Of a stretch of DNA of 41,623 bases, positions 16,643 to 24,928 are shown piece by piece; position 1 is the first letter of the stretch, and the number at the start of each line of letters is the position of its first letter. The notes below the pieces were generated by a model, which did no database searches, was not told where the DNA came from, and saw only the letters and a program-made list of their open reading frames with translations. The position numbers and the translations under genes are program-made. This stretch comes from Actinomycetota bacterium (GTDB lineage Bacteria; Actinomycetota; Actinomycetes; S36-B12), in assembly GCA_009699015.1 (NCBI GenBank), contig WLOY01000012.1:1-41623 (forward strand). The letters are read 5' to 3'.

Positions 16643-17950
16643 ATGATGTGCTCACCGGGAATCGCTGCCTTGCGAGCGGGAATCCTCGCTCTGTGTCTTG
16701 TGGTTCCGACGGCGGCAGCCCAGGCGCCGCCCGCATTGGCCGCGTCCAGAGAGATCGCCCCCCGGATCATCGGAGGTGCGCCGAGCGGTGCATCCGAGAA
16801 CCCCTGGCAGGTCCTCCTCATCATCAATGACCGATCCCTGTGCGGGGGATCACTCATCGCGAGCACCTGGATCCTCACCGCGGCGCACTGCATGAAGGAT
16901 GCTGACGCATCAGGCGTGAAGGCATGGGCGGGCATCAGCGCACTGAGCGAGCGATCTGAGCAGAACCGGCTGCCGGCGTCACGCGTCATCGTCCACCCGC
17001 AGTATGACGCGACAACGCTCAACAATGACGTCGCACTCATCGAGCTCGCCTCACCATGGACCCCTAGCGCAGGCGTGGCCGCGATCCCCCTCCCGGTCGC
17101 CCAGGACCCCGCCACCTGGCCCGCGGCCGGGACGCTTGCAACGGTGAGTGGATGGGGGTACCTCGGGGGCAAGGGGCCATCGGCAACGGTCCTCCATCGG
17201 GCAACCGTCCACGTGCTCTCCGCGCCCGACGGAACATGCGGTTCGTACGGCACCACCTACCGGCCAGGAAGCCACGTGTGTGCCGGCGAGGCGACCGGCG
17301 GGGTCGATACGTGCCAGGGCGATAGCGGTGGGCCGCTCGTCATCGACGTCGGCGGAGTTCGGGTGCTGGCGGGCGTCACGAGTGCGGGCAACGAGTGCGC
17401 GCTCGCTGACTACCCGGGCCTCTACACGCGGGTCACGTCGCATCTTCCATGGATTCGCGACACGGCCGGAATCCCGCTCACGCCCCCGGCGACCCCCGAA
17501 GCCGCTGCGGCCGCGGCGATTGCCGGCGGCCGGGTGGTGGTCGCCTGGACTGCGCCCGACGCAGCCTCCTTCGTCGTGACCTCCGCCCCCGGTGGGATGA
17601 CGTGCGAGACGACTGAGCTCACCTGCGTCGTGAGCGGCCTGACCCCGGGAACGGCATACGCCTTCACCGTTCAGGCGGCAAACTCCGCTGGTTCCAGTGC
17701 CATCTCCGCCCCGACCCCGCCCGTCGTCGCAGTCGACGGAACGACATCGGTCGGCAGGACAGTGAAGCAGTCGACTGTCTTCCGGTGGGCCGGCGTGCAG
17801 TTGAGCGTGAGCAGCACCATGCGGTCGCTCACTCCGTTGCGCTGCCGCGTGGTTGGAAGGGGCCTTGACATCACCAAGGCCGGGGTATGCCGGGCTTCCG
17901 TGAAGACCGGCCGCAAGAGTGCGGTGGTTGTCATTGGCGCGCAATCGTGA
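16643..17950 (+). CDS. Secreted trypsin-like serine protease with FN3 domain
   Basis: Predicted 435-aa exported S1 peptidase. A hydrophobic signal segment (about 8-34) leads to the activation site R41-IIGG, the trypsin pattern of cleavage after arginine. The triad is H82 (TAAHC), D129 (NNDVALIEL) and S228 (CQGDSGGPL). D222, six residues before the serine, predicts cleavage after Arg/Lys. A fibronectin type III-like domain follows (about 283-362), then a short module with two cysteines (C401, C416) spaced like those in the next gene. I choose the ATG at 16643: AATGGT, a weak -10, lies 6 nt before it, and the alternative ATG at 16616 arises from a tandem duplication of the glgC tail. Confidence 0.85.
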   Translation: MMCSPGIAALRAGILALCLVVPTAAAQAPPALAASREIAPRIIGGAPSGASENPWQVLLIINDRSLCGGSLIASTWILTAAHCMKDADASGVKAWAGISALSERSEQNRLPASRVIVHPQYDATTLNNDVALIELASPWTPSAGVAAIPLPVAQDPATWPAAGTLATVSGWGYLGGKGPSATVLHRATVHVLSAPDGTCGSYGTTYRPGSHVCAGEATGGVDTCQGDSGGPLVIDVGGVRVLAGVTSAGNECALADYPGLYTRVTSHLPWIRDTAGIPLTPPATPEAAAAAAIAGGRVVVAWTAPDAASFVVTSAPGGMTCETTELTCVVSGLTPGTAYAFTVQAANSAGSSAISAPTPPVVAVDGTTSVGRTVKQSTVFRWAGVQLSVSSTMRSLTPLRCRVVGRGLDITKAGVCRASVKTGRKSAVVVIGAQS

Positions 17951-18022
17951 GTGCGAGACGGCCATGATGACTAGGGTTCAGTTCGAGATCGTCACCGGAG
18001 CACAATCGAGGAAGGTCCTGTC

Positions 18023-19336
18023 ATGAGGCGAAAATCCCGAGGCAGCCGCCTGATCATCACCGGTGCACTTGGGGCTGCCATCTCGTTGGGGCTGATGCCA
18101 GTTGATGCGGCCTCGGCGAGTGTTGAGCGAAGGGCGCCGCAGGTCGTCGGCGGCGCACCGATCAACTCTTCCGCGGTGCCGTGGCAGGTCCTCTTCATCA
18201 TCAACAAGACCACGCTCTGCTCCGGATCCCTCATCTCGGCGACCACGATCGTGTCCGCGGCGCACTGCTTCGCCGGAATCTCGCCGGGAGCCGTTCAGGG
18301 CTGGACCGGCGTCACGAACATCCCGGACAGGGACAAGGGCTCCAAGCTCGCGATCTCAGGCGTCACCGTCCATCCCGGCTACGACCCAGTGACGAGCGCC
18401 AACGACATCGCCCTCGTGCAACTCTCAGCCCCGGCCGATATCGCGGGGGCCGCGCGCGTGATCTCCCTGCCCGTTTCGCAGGACCCGGCGTCATGGCCGC
18501 CGGCCGGGAGCCCGGCCGGCATCAGCGGCTGGGGAGCATTGAAGAACGACGGTCCGCCATCCGATGCACTGCGTGGAGCCTCGGTGCAGGTGCTCGGGTC
18601 GCCTACCGATGTCTGCGGCGGGTATGGGTCGAGCTTCTCTGCCGCGAACAGCATCTGCGGCGGAGTTCCGGGAGGGGGCATCGACACCTGCCAGGGTGAC
18701 AGCGGTGGGCCGCTTGTCATCGTCGTGAACGGCCTGCCGATCCTCGCCGGCCTGACGAGCAATGGCGGTGAATGCGCATCAGCCCAGTTCCCCGGGGTCT
18801 ATACGCGCCTGACCACCTACCTGCCATGGGTCCGCTCATTGACCGAACTCCCGGTAGCGGTTCCCGGAACACCGACAGGGCTCGCCGCGACGGCGTCGGC
18901 GGGGAAGACCACCCTCTCGTGGGCGGCTCCCGCTGAGGTGGGCGGCGCATCAACGGTGTGGACGGTCACCGCCACTCCGGGCGGGCAGACCTGCCGAACC
19001 TTGGGCACTCAGTGCACGGTCCCTGGCCTGAAGCTCGGTTCTGATGCATCCTTCACCGTGCAGGGGAGCAATGCCCTCGGAACCGGAACGGTGTCGGCGG
19101 CGACTGCACCGGCGACCATCGTGAGCGGGGTCGCGGCAAAAGGGGCCCGGCTCGCGGCGAAGACGATCGCCCAGTGGTCCGGGCTCAAGGGCTCAGGGGC
19201 AGTGAAGGCAAAGGCCGGCGCGGGTGGGACCTGCAAGGTAGCCGGCAGTTCGGTCGTCATGCTGAAGGCCGGGCTCTGCTCGGTCACGGTGAAGCGCGGG
19301 AAGTCCAAGTCTCAGGCGGTTGTCCTCATTCGATAG
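18023..19336 (+). CDS. Secreted trypsin-like serine protease with FN3 domain, paralogue
   Basis: Exported S1 peptidase of 437 aa with the same architecture as the preceding gene, so a tandem paralogue. A basic N-terminus and hydrophobic stretch (1-33) form the signal peptide. The triad is H81 (SAAHC), D128 (ANDIAL) and S227 (CQGDSGGPL), with D221 predicting Arg/Lys specificity. The activation site reads Q40-VVGG, so the mature end is not released by trypsin-type cleavage. An FN3-like domain spans about 287-372, and the C-terminal module carries C404 and C419. AGGAAGG (18009-18015) lies 7 nt before the ATG. Its last 11 bp overlap the convergent lipoprotein gene. Confidence 0.88.
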   Translation: MRRKSRGSRLIITGALGAAISLGLMPVDAASASVERRAPQVVGGAPINSSAVPWQVLFIINKTTLCSGSLISATTIVSAAHCFAGISPGAVQGWTGVTNIPDRDKGSKLAISGVTVHPGYDPVTSANDIALVQLSAPADIAGAARVISLPVSQDPASWPPAGSPAGISGWGALKNDGPPSDALRGASVQVLGSPTDVCGGYGSSFSAANSICGGVPGGGIDTCQGDSGGPLVIVVNGLPILAGLTSNGGECASAQFPGVYTRLTTYLPWVRSLTELPVAVPGTPTGLAATASAGKTTLSWAAPAEVGGASTVWTVTATPGGQTCRTLGTQCTVPGLKLGSDASFTVQGSNALGTGTVSAATAPATIVSGVAAKGARLAAKTIAQWSGLKGSGAVKAKAGAGGTCKVAGSSVVMLKAGLCSVTVKRGKSKSQAVVLIR

Positions 19337-20111
19337 GGGGTGCGATGGCCGCGGATGTCCCGAAGTCGGCGAGTCGCGTCACCGTTGAGGCGGCGATATC
19401 GGTCGCACCGACGAGGGTTCGCATGACCTGAACGATCAGGCCCCTGTCATCGATCCACACCGTCGCCTCAATGCGCGCTGACGGATTGGCGGCGGCAAGC
19501 TGCAGTGCCCGCTCATTGAGACCGAGGCCGTCACCATGGCCGGCGAGGTCGAGGAACCCCCGGTAGCGGGTCGTCTCGACCCCATCGAGGACCTCCACCC
19601 CGTCAGGGCGTGCATCGGGAATGCCACTGAGGCCTCGCAGGGGCCTGCCGGCGGCCGCAGTGGGCGTCCACTCCTCGACTGGGACCGCAACCCAAGTGCC
19701 CGACGGAGGCTCAAGTTGGACGAAGAGCTCGTTCGCCGTGATGATCTCGCGGGTCTGCCCGACGGCGGAGTTCCAGGTGAGGTCAGCATCGCCTGAGCCG
19801 AGGACCGTCAGGCCCTCTCCGTCGATCTCATCGTCAAACCCCTCGACGGTGGTGAGAACCGCGATCACCATGCGCGCGGTACCACGGGCGGTGGTGGCGC
19901 TCACCGCAGTGGTGAGGACCGTCGCCGATGGCGTGGTCGACAGGCTCGGTGACGGGGAGACGGAGGCAGGTGTTGAGGGCGACGGCACAGGCGACGATGC
20001 CGATGGCTGGCTCGGTGTCGGGGCGGGTGCACAGGCAGCGAGGCTGGCAGCGGCGAGGCAGGAGGCTGCGAGACCCCGAATGAGCAGGGCTGGCGCCGAG
20101 AGCGCGCCCAT
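19326..20111 (-). CDS. Lipoprotein (possibly LppX/LprG-like)
   Basis: Predicted lipoprotein of 261 aa. A signal peptide ends in the lipobox LAAC (C27), followed by a Ser/Pro/Thr-rich linker (about 28-65) typical of wall-spanning tethers. The remainder could adopt the single-sheet LolA/LppX/LprG fold, which carries lipids in mycobacteria, but this rests on general appearance only. The ATG at 20111 follows the pstB stop directly, so it may be the last gene of the pst operon. It overlaps the convergent protease gene by 11 bp. Confidence 0.75.
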   Translation of the reverse strand: MGALSAPALLIRGLAASCLAAASLAACAPAPTPSQPSASSPVPSPSTPASVSPSPSLSTTPSATVLTTAVSATTARGTARMVIAVLTTVEGFDDEIDGEGLTVLGSGDADLTWNSAVGQTREIITANELFVQLEPPSGTWVAVPVEEWTPTAAAGRPLRGLSGIPDARPDGVEVLDGVETTRYRGFLDLAGHGDGLGLNERALQLAAANPSARIEATVWIDDRGLIVQVMRTLVGATDIAASTVTRLADFGTSAAIAPPIE

Positions 20112-20966
20112 CTACCCGAACCGGCCTGAAATGTAGTCCTCCGTGCGCTTGTCCTGCGGAGCGCTGAAGATCTGCCGCGTGGGCCCGTACTCGACGAGAC
20201 GTCCGTGGCGGATGCCATCCTCATCGAGTTCGGCGGTGAAGAAGGCGGTCCGGTCGGAGACGCGCGCTGCCTGCTGCATGTTGTGGGTGACGATGATGAT
20301 CGTGTATTCGAGGGCCAATTGGCGCATGAGGTCCTCGATCTTTGCCGTGGCGATGGGGTCCAGTGAAGCGCACGGCTCGTCCATGAGGATCACCTCGGGC
20401 CTGACCGCGATGCATCGGGCGATGACGAGTCGCTGCTGCTGCCCGCCGGACAGCGCGTAGGCGCTCTTCTTCAGGTCGTCCTTCACTTCATCCCAGAGGG
20501 CGGCCTTCGTCAGGCATTCCTCGACGAGGTCGTCCATGTTCGCCTTGATGTGGTTGACCCGAGGACCGTACGCGACATTGTCGTAGATGGACTTCGGGAA
20601 GACGTTCGGCTTCTGGAAGACCATCCCGATCCGCCGGCGTACCTCGATCGGGTCGACATCGGGGCCGTAGATGTCGATTCCGTGGTACGCGAGAAGACCC
20701 TCGACCCGGGCACCGGGGATGAGGTCGTTCATTCGGTTGAATGACCTCAGGAGGGTCGACTTGCCGCAGCCGCTGGGTCCGATGAACGCGGTGATCTCAT
20801 TCTTGGCGATCGTGAGCGACACCTGTCGGATGGCCTGGTAACTGCCGTATGAGACGCGGAGGTCGGCGAGGTTGAACACGACGTTGTTCACCTCGTCTGC
20901 CACTGACTGCGCACGCCCTGTCGTGAGGTCATGGGTGAGTTGCAGTGCGACGGGCTCGTCGGGCAT
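20112..20966 (-). CDS. pstB: Phosphate ABC transporter ATP-binding protein
   Basis: Cytoplasmic ATPase of the high-affinity phosphate importer, 284 aa. Walker A is GPSGCGKST, the Q-loop lies in VFQKPNVFP, the ABC signature is LSGGQQQRL, Walker B is VILMDEP and the H-loop is [22 protein letters not shown] is typical of PstB. The ATG at 20966 is chosen over 20984 because AGAGGAA lies just upstream. It is the fourth gene of pstSCAB. Confidence 0.95.
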   Translation of the reverse strand: MPDEPVALQLTHDLTTGRAQSVADEVNNVVFNLADLRVSYGSYQAIRQVSLTIAKNEITAFIGPSGCGKSTLLRSFNRMNDLIPGARVEGLLAYHGIDIYGPDVDPIEVRRRIGMVFQKPNVFPKSIYDNVAYGPRVNHIKANMDDLVEECLTKAALWDEVKDDLKKSAYALSGGQQQRLVIARCIAVRPEVILMDEPCASLDPIATAKIEDLMRQLALEYTIIIVTHNMQQAARVSDRTAFFTAELDEDGIRHGRLVEYGPTRQIFSAPQDKRTEDYISGRFG

Positions 20967-20988
20967 GGGTTCCTCTCGGCGCATTCGG

Positions 20989-21891
20989 CTACCAGCGCTT
21001 TTGTGTTCGGTTGCGGATCAGGATCGCCGCGAGGTTCATCGCGAGGAGCAGGACGAGGAGCAGGACGATGGTCGCGGATGCGAGGATCTGGAACTCCTCG
21101 CGGGAGTCCTTCGTCCAGTTGAATATCTGGATCGGCAACGTGGTGTAGCCCGACAGCGGACCGGTCGGGTTGAAGGTGATGAAGGTGACGGCACCGAGGA
21201 GCAGCAGCGGGGCTGCCTCGCCGATTGCCCGCGACAACGCGAGGATGACGCCGGTCGCGATCCCTGGGATGGCTGCCGGGAGGGTCTGGCGGTAGGCGGT
21301 CTGCCATTCAGTCGCGCCGAGCGCGAGTGACCCGTCGCGAATATTGCGGGGCACGGCGCGCAGTGCCTCGCGGGTCGAGATGATGACGATGGGCAGGATG
21401 AGCAGGCTCAGGGTGAGCGATGCGGTGATGACGCTCTGCCCGAGTGCGAGGGCTCGAGCGAAGAAGGCCAGGCCGAGGATGCCGTAGACGATTGACGGGA
21501 CGGCAGCGAGGTTCTGGATGTTCACTTCGACGAGGCGCTGGAACCGGCTGTTGGGCTTGGCGAACTCCTCGAGGTGAAGGGCCGCGAGGATCCCGGTCGG
21601 CAGTGCGAAGAGCGCCGTGAAGCCGATCACCCACAGGGTGCCCGTGATCGCCGACTGCGCGCCGGCACGTTCCGGCCGGCGAATGGATGGCATATTCGTC
21701 CAGAGCGTTGAGTTGAGCCGCGGCCAACCCTTGATCGTGACGTAGGCGATGAGCACTGCGAGGGTGACGACACCGACGGTCAGGGAGATGAAGAGCGCCC
21801 AACGGAAGACCCGATCCGAGAGGGGCTGGCGGCTGCCGCGCAGGCTTGGCGCGCCGTGCGATGCCGCGGAGGCCGCGGTGGGAGTGCTCAT
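20989..21891 (-). CDS. pstA: Phosphate ABC transporter permease
   Basis: Inner-membrane permease of 300 aa with about six transmembrane helices. The EAA loop that contacts PstB is seen in [20 protein letters not shown], and GAVTFITF follows near the end. The ATG at 21891 overlaps the pstC stop by 4 bp (ATGA), indicating coupled translation. It forms a heterodimeric channel with PstC. Confidence 0.94.
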   Translation of the reverse strand: MSTPTAASAASHGAPSLRGSRQPLSDRVFRWALFISLTVGVVTLAVLIAYVTIKGWPRLNSTLWTNMPSIRRPERAGAQSAITGTLWVIGFTALFALPTGILAALHLEEFAKPNSRFQRLVEVNIQNLAAVPSIVYGILGLAFFARALALGQSVITASLTLSLLILPIVIISTREALRAVPRNIRDGSLALGATEWQTAYRQTLPAAIPGIATGVILALSRAIGEAAPLLLLGAVTFITFNPTGPLSGYTTLPIQIFNWTKDSREEFQILASATIVLLLVLLLAMNLAAILIRNRTQKRW

Positions 21892-22829
21892 TGGTACACC
21901 TGACGGTACCGGCGCACGAGGCGGATGCTGATGATGTTCATGATGAAGGTGAGGAGGAAGAGCAGGAAGCCAACGGCGAAGATCGACTTGTACTCGATGC
22001 TGCCGGTTGAGAGGTCACCGGACCCTGCGGCGGCGATGAAGGAGGTCATGGTCTGCATTCCCTGGAGAGGATTGAGGCTCAGTCGCGGCTCGAGGCCTGC
22101 CGCGATCGTCACGATCATCGTCTCGCCGATGGCCCGTGAGATACCCAGGACGAAGGCAGCGACGATCCCGGACAGCGCTGCGGGGATGACGACCTTCACT
22201 GCTGTCTGGCGCTTGGTCGACCCGAGGGCGTAGGAGCCGTCGCGCAGGCCGCTGGGCACCGCTGCCATCGCATCCTCTGAGAGGGAGGCGATGGTGGGAA
22301 TGATCATCACTCCCATGACGAGCCCGGCCGATAGGGCGTTGAAGATGTCGATTCCGGGAAAGATCCGCACGAGGAGGATCTGGGTGACGAATTCCAGGGC
22401 GAAGAAGCCGAACACCACGGTCGGGATCCCCGCAAGCAGCTCGAGGGTGGGCTTGAGGATCCGCCGAGACCGGTCGGAGGCGTACTCCGACAGGTACACC
22501 GCTGCGCCGAGACCGAGGGGGAGTGCGACGATGACCGCGATGACCGTGATGACGATCGTGCCCGAGATGAGGGGCAGGACTCCGAACTGACCATTGGCGA
22601 ACAGCGGGGTCCAGACCGTGCCGAAGAGGAAATCGGTCACCGGAATCTCGGAGAAGAAACTGATCGTCGGAATGACGACCGACAGCACGATCCCGACCGT
22701 CGTGAGGACTGAGACGGCTGCGGCGGCGAGGAGGATTCCCCTGATGACCTTCTCGCCGGCCCGCGAGCGAGTCTGGCGCAGTGAGTACTCGGCCGCTAGG
22801 TCAGGAGCCGTTGTCGGCGAAGCGCTCAC
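21888..22829 (-). CDS. pstC: Phosphate ABC transporter permease
   Basis: Inner-membrane permease of 313 aa with about six transmembrane segments and the EAA loop DGSYALGSTKRQTAVKVVIP. The segment ISRAIGETMIVTIAAG is the PstC conserved motif near the membrane exit. GTG at 22829 is the likely start, 9 bp after the pstS stop. Confidence 0.94.
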   Translation of the reverse strand: MSASPTTAPDLAAEYSLRQTRSRAGEKVIRGILLAAAAVSVLTTVGIVLSVVIPTISFFSEIPVTDFLFGTVWTPLFANGQFGVLPLISGTIVITVIAVIVALPLGLGAAVYLSEYASDRSRRILKPTLELLAGIPTVVFGFFALEFVTQILLVRIFPGIDIFNALSAGLVMGVMIIPTIASLSEDAMAAVPSGLRDGSYALGSTKRQTAVKVVIPAALSGIVAAFVLGISRAIGETMIVTIAAGLEPRLSLNPLQGMQTMTSFIAAAGSGDLSTGSIEYKSIFAVGFLLFLLTFIMNIISIRLVRRYRQVYQ

Positions 22830-22838
22830 CCGCTGAAT

Positions 22839-23825
22839 CTACTGTGAGGCAGCGGAAGGTGACGCGCCGACAGCACCAGCCTTCGACAGCAGTGCATCGA
22901 AGTCCTGCTCGAGCTGCTGGCGCTGCGAGTCATTGAGGGGGACGTACTGGGCTCCCTCAGCGATCGACGCGTCGTTGTCGACGTAGAACTGGAAGAAGGC
23001 CGCCACCTCGGGCCGTGCGAGTGCGTCGACTGACGGGTAGACGAACAGCGGCCGGGAGAGCGGGGTGTAGGTGCCGTCCTGGGCAGTCGCTGCGCTCGGC
23101 GACACGCAACCGGAGCCCGAGTCGATCTGCACGGCATTAAGGGAATCGGCGTTCTCCTCGTAGTAGGTGAAGCCGAAGTAGCCCAGGCCGCCCTTGCTCC
23201 CTGAGACACCCTGAACGATGACATTGTCATCCTCGCTGGGAGTGAAGTCGGTGCGACTCGCGCCCTCCTCGCCGTTCACGACGTCGGTGAAGTAGTCGAA
23301 GGTCCCGGAGTCGGTGCCGGGACCGAAGAGCTTGATCGGCTCAGCCGGGAATGAAGGATCGACCTCGTTCCAGCTGCCGACAACCGAGTCTGGGGACCAG
23401 ATGGCGGCCAGTTGATCGGTCGTGAGGCAGGTCGCCCAGGTGTTCTCCTTGTTCACCACGACGGTGATGGCATCAACGGCGACCGTCAGGGCTCCGTACG
23501 TGATGCCGGCGGCAGCGCAGGCAGCGGCCTCTTCATCCTTGATGGGCCGGGAGGCGTCGTTGGCATCGGTCTCTCCACGGCAGAACTTCTCGAAGCCGCC
23601 GCCGGTGCCGGACGAGCCGACCTTTACCTGAACCCCTGAGTTCTCAACCTGGAAATCCTCGGCCGCGAGGGCCGTGAGCGGGAACACTGTCGATGAGCCG
23701 TCGATGGCCACCTGGCCGCTCAGTCCTGAGTCGGATGATCCCGAGCTTCCGCCGCCGCAAGCGGCGAGCGCGAGCGCCGTGAGGGCGAGGGCACTGATCG
23801 TGATTGACGGCTTAGCGAGGCGCAT
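22839..23825 (-). CDS. pstS: Phosphate-binding lipoprotein
   Basis: Extracytoplasmic phosphate receptor of 328 aa, anchored by the lipobox LAAC in MRLAKPSITISALALTALALAAC. Phosphate-binding segments are visible: DGSSTVFPLT, GSSGTGGGFEKFC, DANDASRPI and GPGTDSGTFDYF. AAGGAG-type SD (23829-23835) fixes the ATG at 23825; an upstream extension to 23876 lacks such support. Two pairs of PHO-box-like repeats lie upstream, so expression should rise on phosphate starvation. Confidence 0.95.
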   Translation of the reverse strand: MRLAKPSITISALALTALALAACGGGSSGSSDSGLSGQVAIDGSSTVFPLTALAAEDFQVENSGVQVKVGSSGTGGGFEKFCRGETDANDASRPIKDEEAAACAAAGITYGALTVAVDAITVVVNKENTWATCLTTDQLAAIWSPDSVVGSWNEVDPSFPAEPIKLFGPGTDSGTFDYFTDVVNGEEGASRTDFTPSEDDNVIVQGVSGSKGGLGYFGFTYYEENADSLNAVQIDSGSGCVSPSAATAQDGTYTPLSRPLFVYPSVDALARPEVAAFFQFYVDNDASIAEGAQYVPLNDSQRQQLEQDFDALLSKAGAVGASPSAASQ

Positions 23826-23874
23826 GGCTCTCCTTGGTCGATACTCCTGGGTGCTCCTAGGTGCTGGACATGTC

Positions 23875-23896
23875 ACAACATGATCCCAACATGAAC
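23875..23896 (-). promoter_or_regulatory. PHO-box-like direct repeat, proximal to pstS
   Basis: On the minus strand two 11-nt units follow each other: GTTCATGTTGG and GATCATGTTGT. They resemble the 11-nt GTTCACC-type repeats bound by actinobacterial PhoP/RegX3 regulators. Confidence 0.6.
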
Positions 23897-23926
23897 GTAC
23901 GATGGACTGATGACGTGATGCATGCC

Positions 23927-23948
23927 CAAAGATGAACGAATGGTTAAC
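23927..23948 (-). promoter_or_regulatory. PHO-box-like direct repeat, distal to pstS
   Basis: On the minus strand, GTTAACCATTC is followed directly by GTTCATCTTTG, an 11-nt direct repeat of the same type as at 23875-23896. It lies in the 149-bp gap between the MutT1-like gene and pstS. Confidence 0.6.
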
Positions 23949-23974
23949 AGAGGGTGTCGTTTGGCTGTCTTTTG

Positions 23975-24928
23975 TCAGTCCGAGGCGACGACGTGCCGTT
24001 CGATGGCGACGAGTCTCGGCTCCACACCCGCTTCGAAGGAACGGTGCAGGACGATGAAGCCCCCCGGCGGCAGTTTCGGGTCCCAGCGGGCTTCCCGATC
24101 AACACCGTCTCGATCAGGATCCTCGCTCGTCATCTCCGCCGTCCCGAGCACCTCGGCCGCCACCTCGAGCAGGGTCGGCAGAACCGGCCGATGCGAGCAC
24201 ATAACGAGGGGCGCCGGGTCGAGGATGACCTTTCGCATGCGCCGCGCTGTTCGTTCGGGTCGATCCTGGAAACCCTCCTCGCTCATTGTCGGCTCGTGCT
24301 GGACCCCGGTCCCTAAGTGCTTGGCGATCTTGCGGACGCTGTCATGGCAGCGCACCGCATTGGAGGCATGGACATCGGTGATGCCGAAGGCATCGAGGAG
24401 GGGAACGAGGGCCTTGGCCTGGCTGCGTCCCTTCCCGGACAGCGGGCGCTCCGAGTCGTCCTTGCCACGATAATCCGACCGCTTCGCGGCCGCGGTGTGT
24501 CGGAGCAGGATGAGCGGGCTGGTCTGGGGAAGGCCCGCTGCGCGCGCTACGAGCTCAGCCTCGGCCGCATGGCTGAGCAGATGCCGGCTTTCGTCGACTG
24601 GAATCCAGCGAATGGCATCGACCTCAGGTCCTGGGGTGAAGCCCTCATCGCTGCTCGAATGCGCAGACCAGAAGTGAACCACCTTCGGCACCCCGTCCAC
24701 CAGATAGTGCAGCGAAGGAAGGCGGGGTCCGAGAACGGCCTGGAAGCCGGTCTCCTCGTCGCACTCGCGGATTGCGGTGTGGATTTCCTGCTCTCCGGGA
24801 TCAAGCTTTCCCTTCGGAAGCGACCAGTCGTTGTAGTGAGGCCGGTGGACGATGAGGACCTCGGGGACAGGTCCGGTGCGGCGAAGGAGGACCACGCCTG
24901 CAGCACGGATGCGGTCAACGCCGGGCAC
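23975..24928 (-). CDS. MutT1-like Nudix hydrolase with histidine phosphatase domain
   Basis: Two-domain protein of 317 aa, the same length as mycobacterial MutT1. Residues 1-140 are a Nudix domain with the box GKLDPGEQEIHTAIRECDEE and TGF. Residues about 150-317 are a histidine phosphatase domain starting LILLRHTAAAKR, where RHT replaces the usual RHG. MutT1 removes oxidised guanine nucleotides and acts on dinucleoside polyphosphates (known for the family). GTG at 24928 is chosen because a longer N-terminus would lie almost wholly within the CYTH-CHAD gene. It overlaps that gene by 14 bp. Confidence 0.85.
   Translation of the reverse strand: MPGVDRIRAAGVVLLRRTGPVPEVLIVHRPHYNDWSLPKGKLDPGEQEIHTAIRECDEETGFQAVLGPRLPSLHYLVDGVPKVVHFWSAHSSSDEGFTPGPEVDAIRWIPVDESRHLLSHAAEAELVARAAGLPQTSPLILLRHTAAAKRSDYRGKDDSERPLSGKGRSQAKALVPLLDAFGITDVHASNAVRCHDSVRKIAKHLGTGVQHEPTMSEEGFQDRPERTARRMRKVILDPAPLVMCSHRPVLPTLLEVAAEVLGTAEMTSEDPDRDGVDREARWDPKLPPGGFIVLHRSFEAGVEPRLVAIERHVVASD

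Noticed and set aside
17051..17965. 304-codon frame opposite the first protease, and similar long frames at 1472-2368, 4782-5711 and 14199-15167
   Set aside because: These lie antisense to well-supported genes and are low-complexity, Arg/Gly/His-rich products of high GC; none has a family motif.
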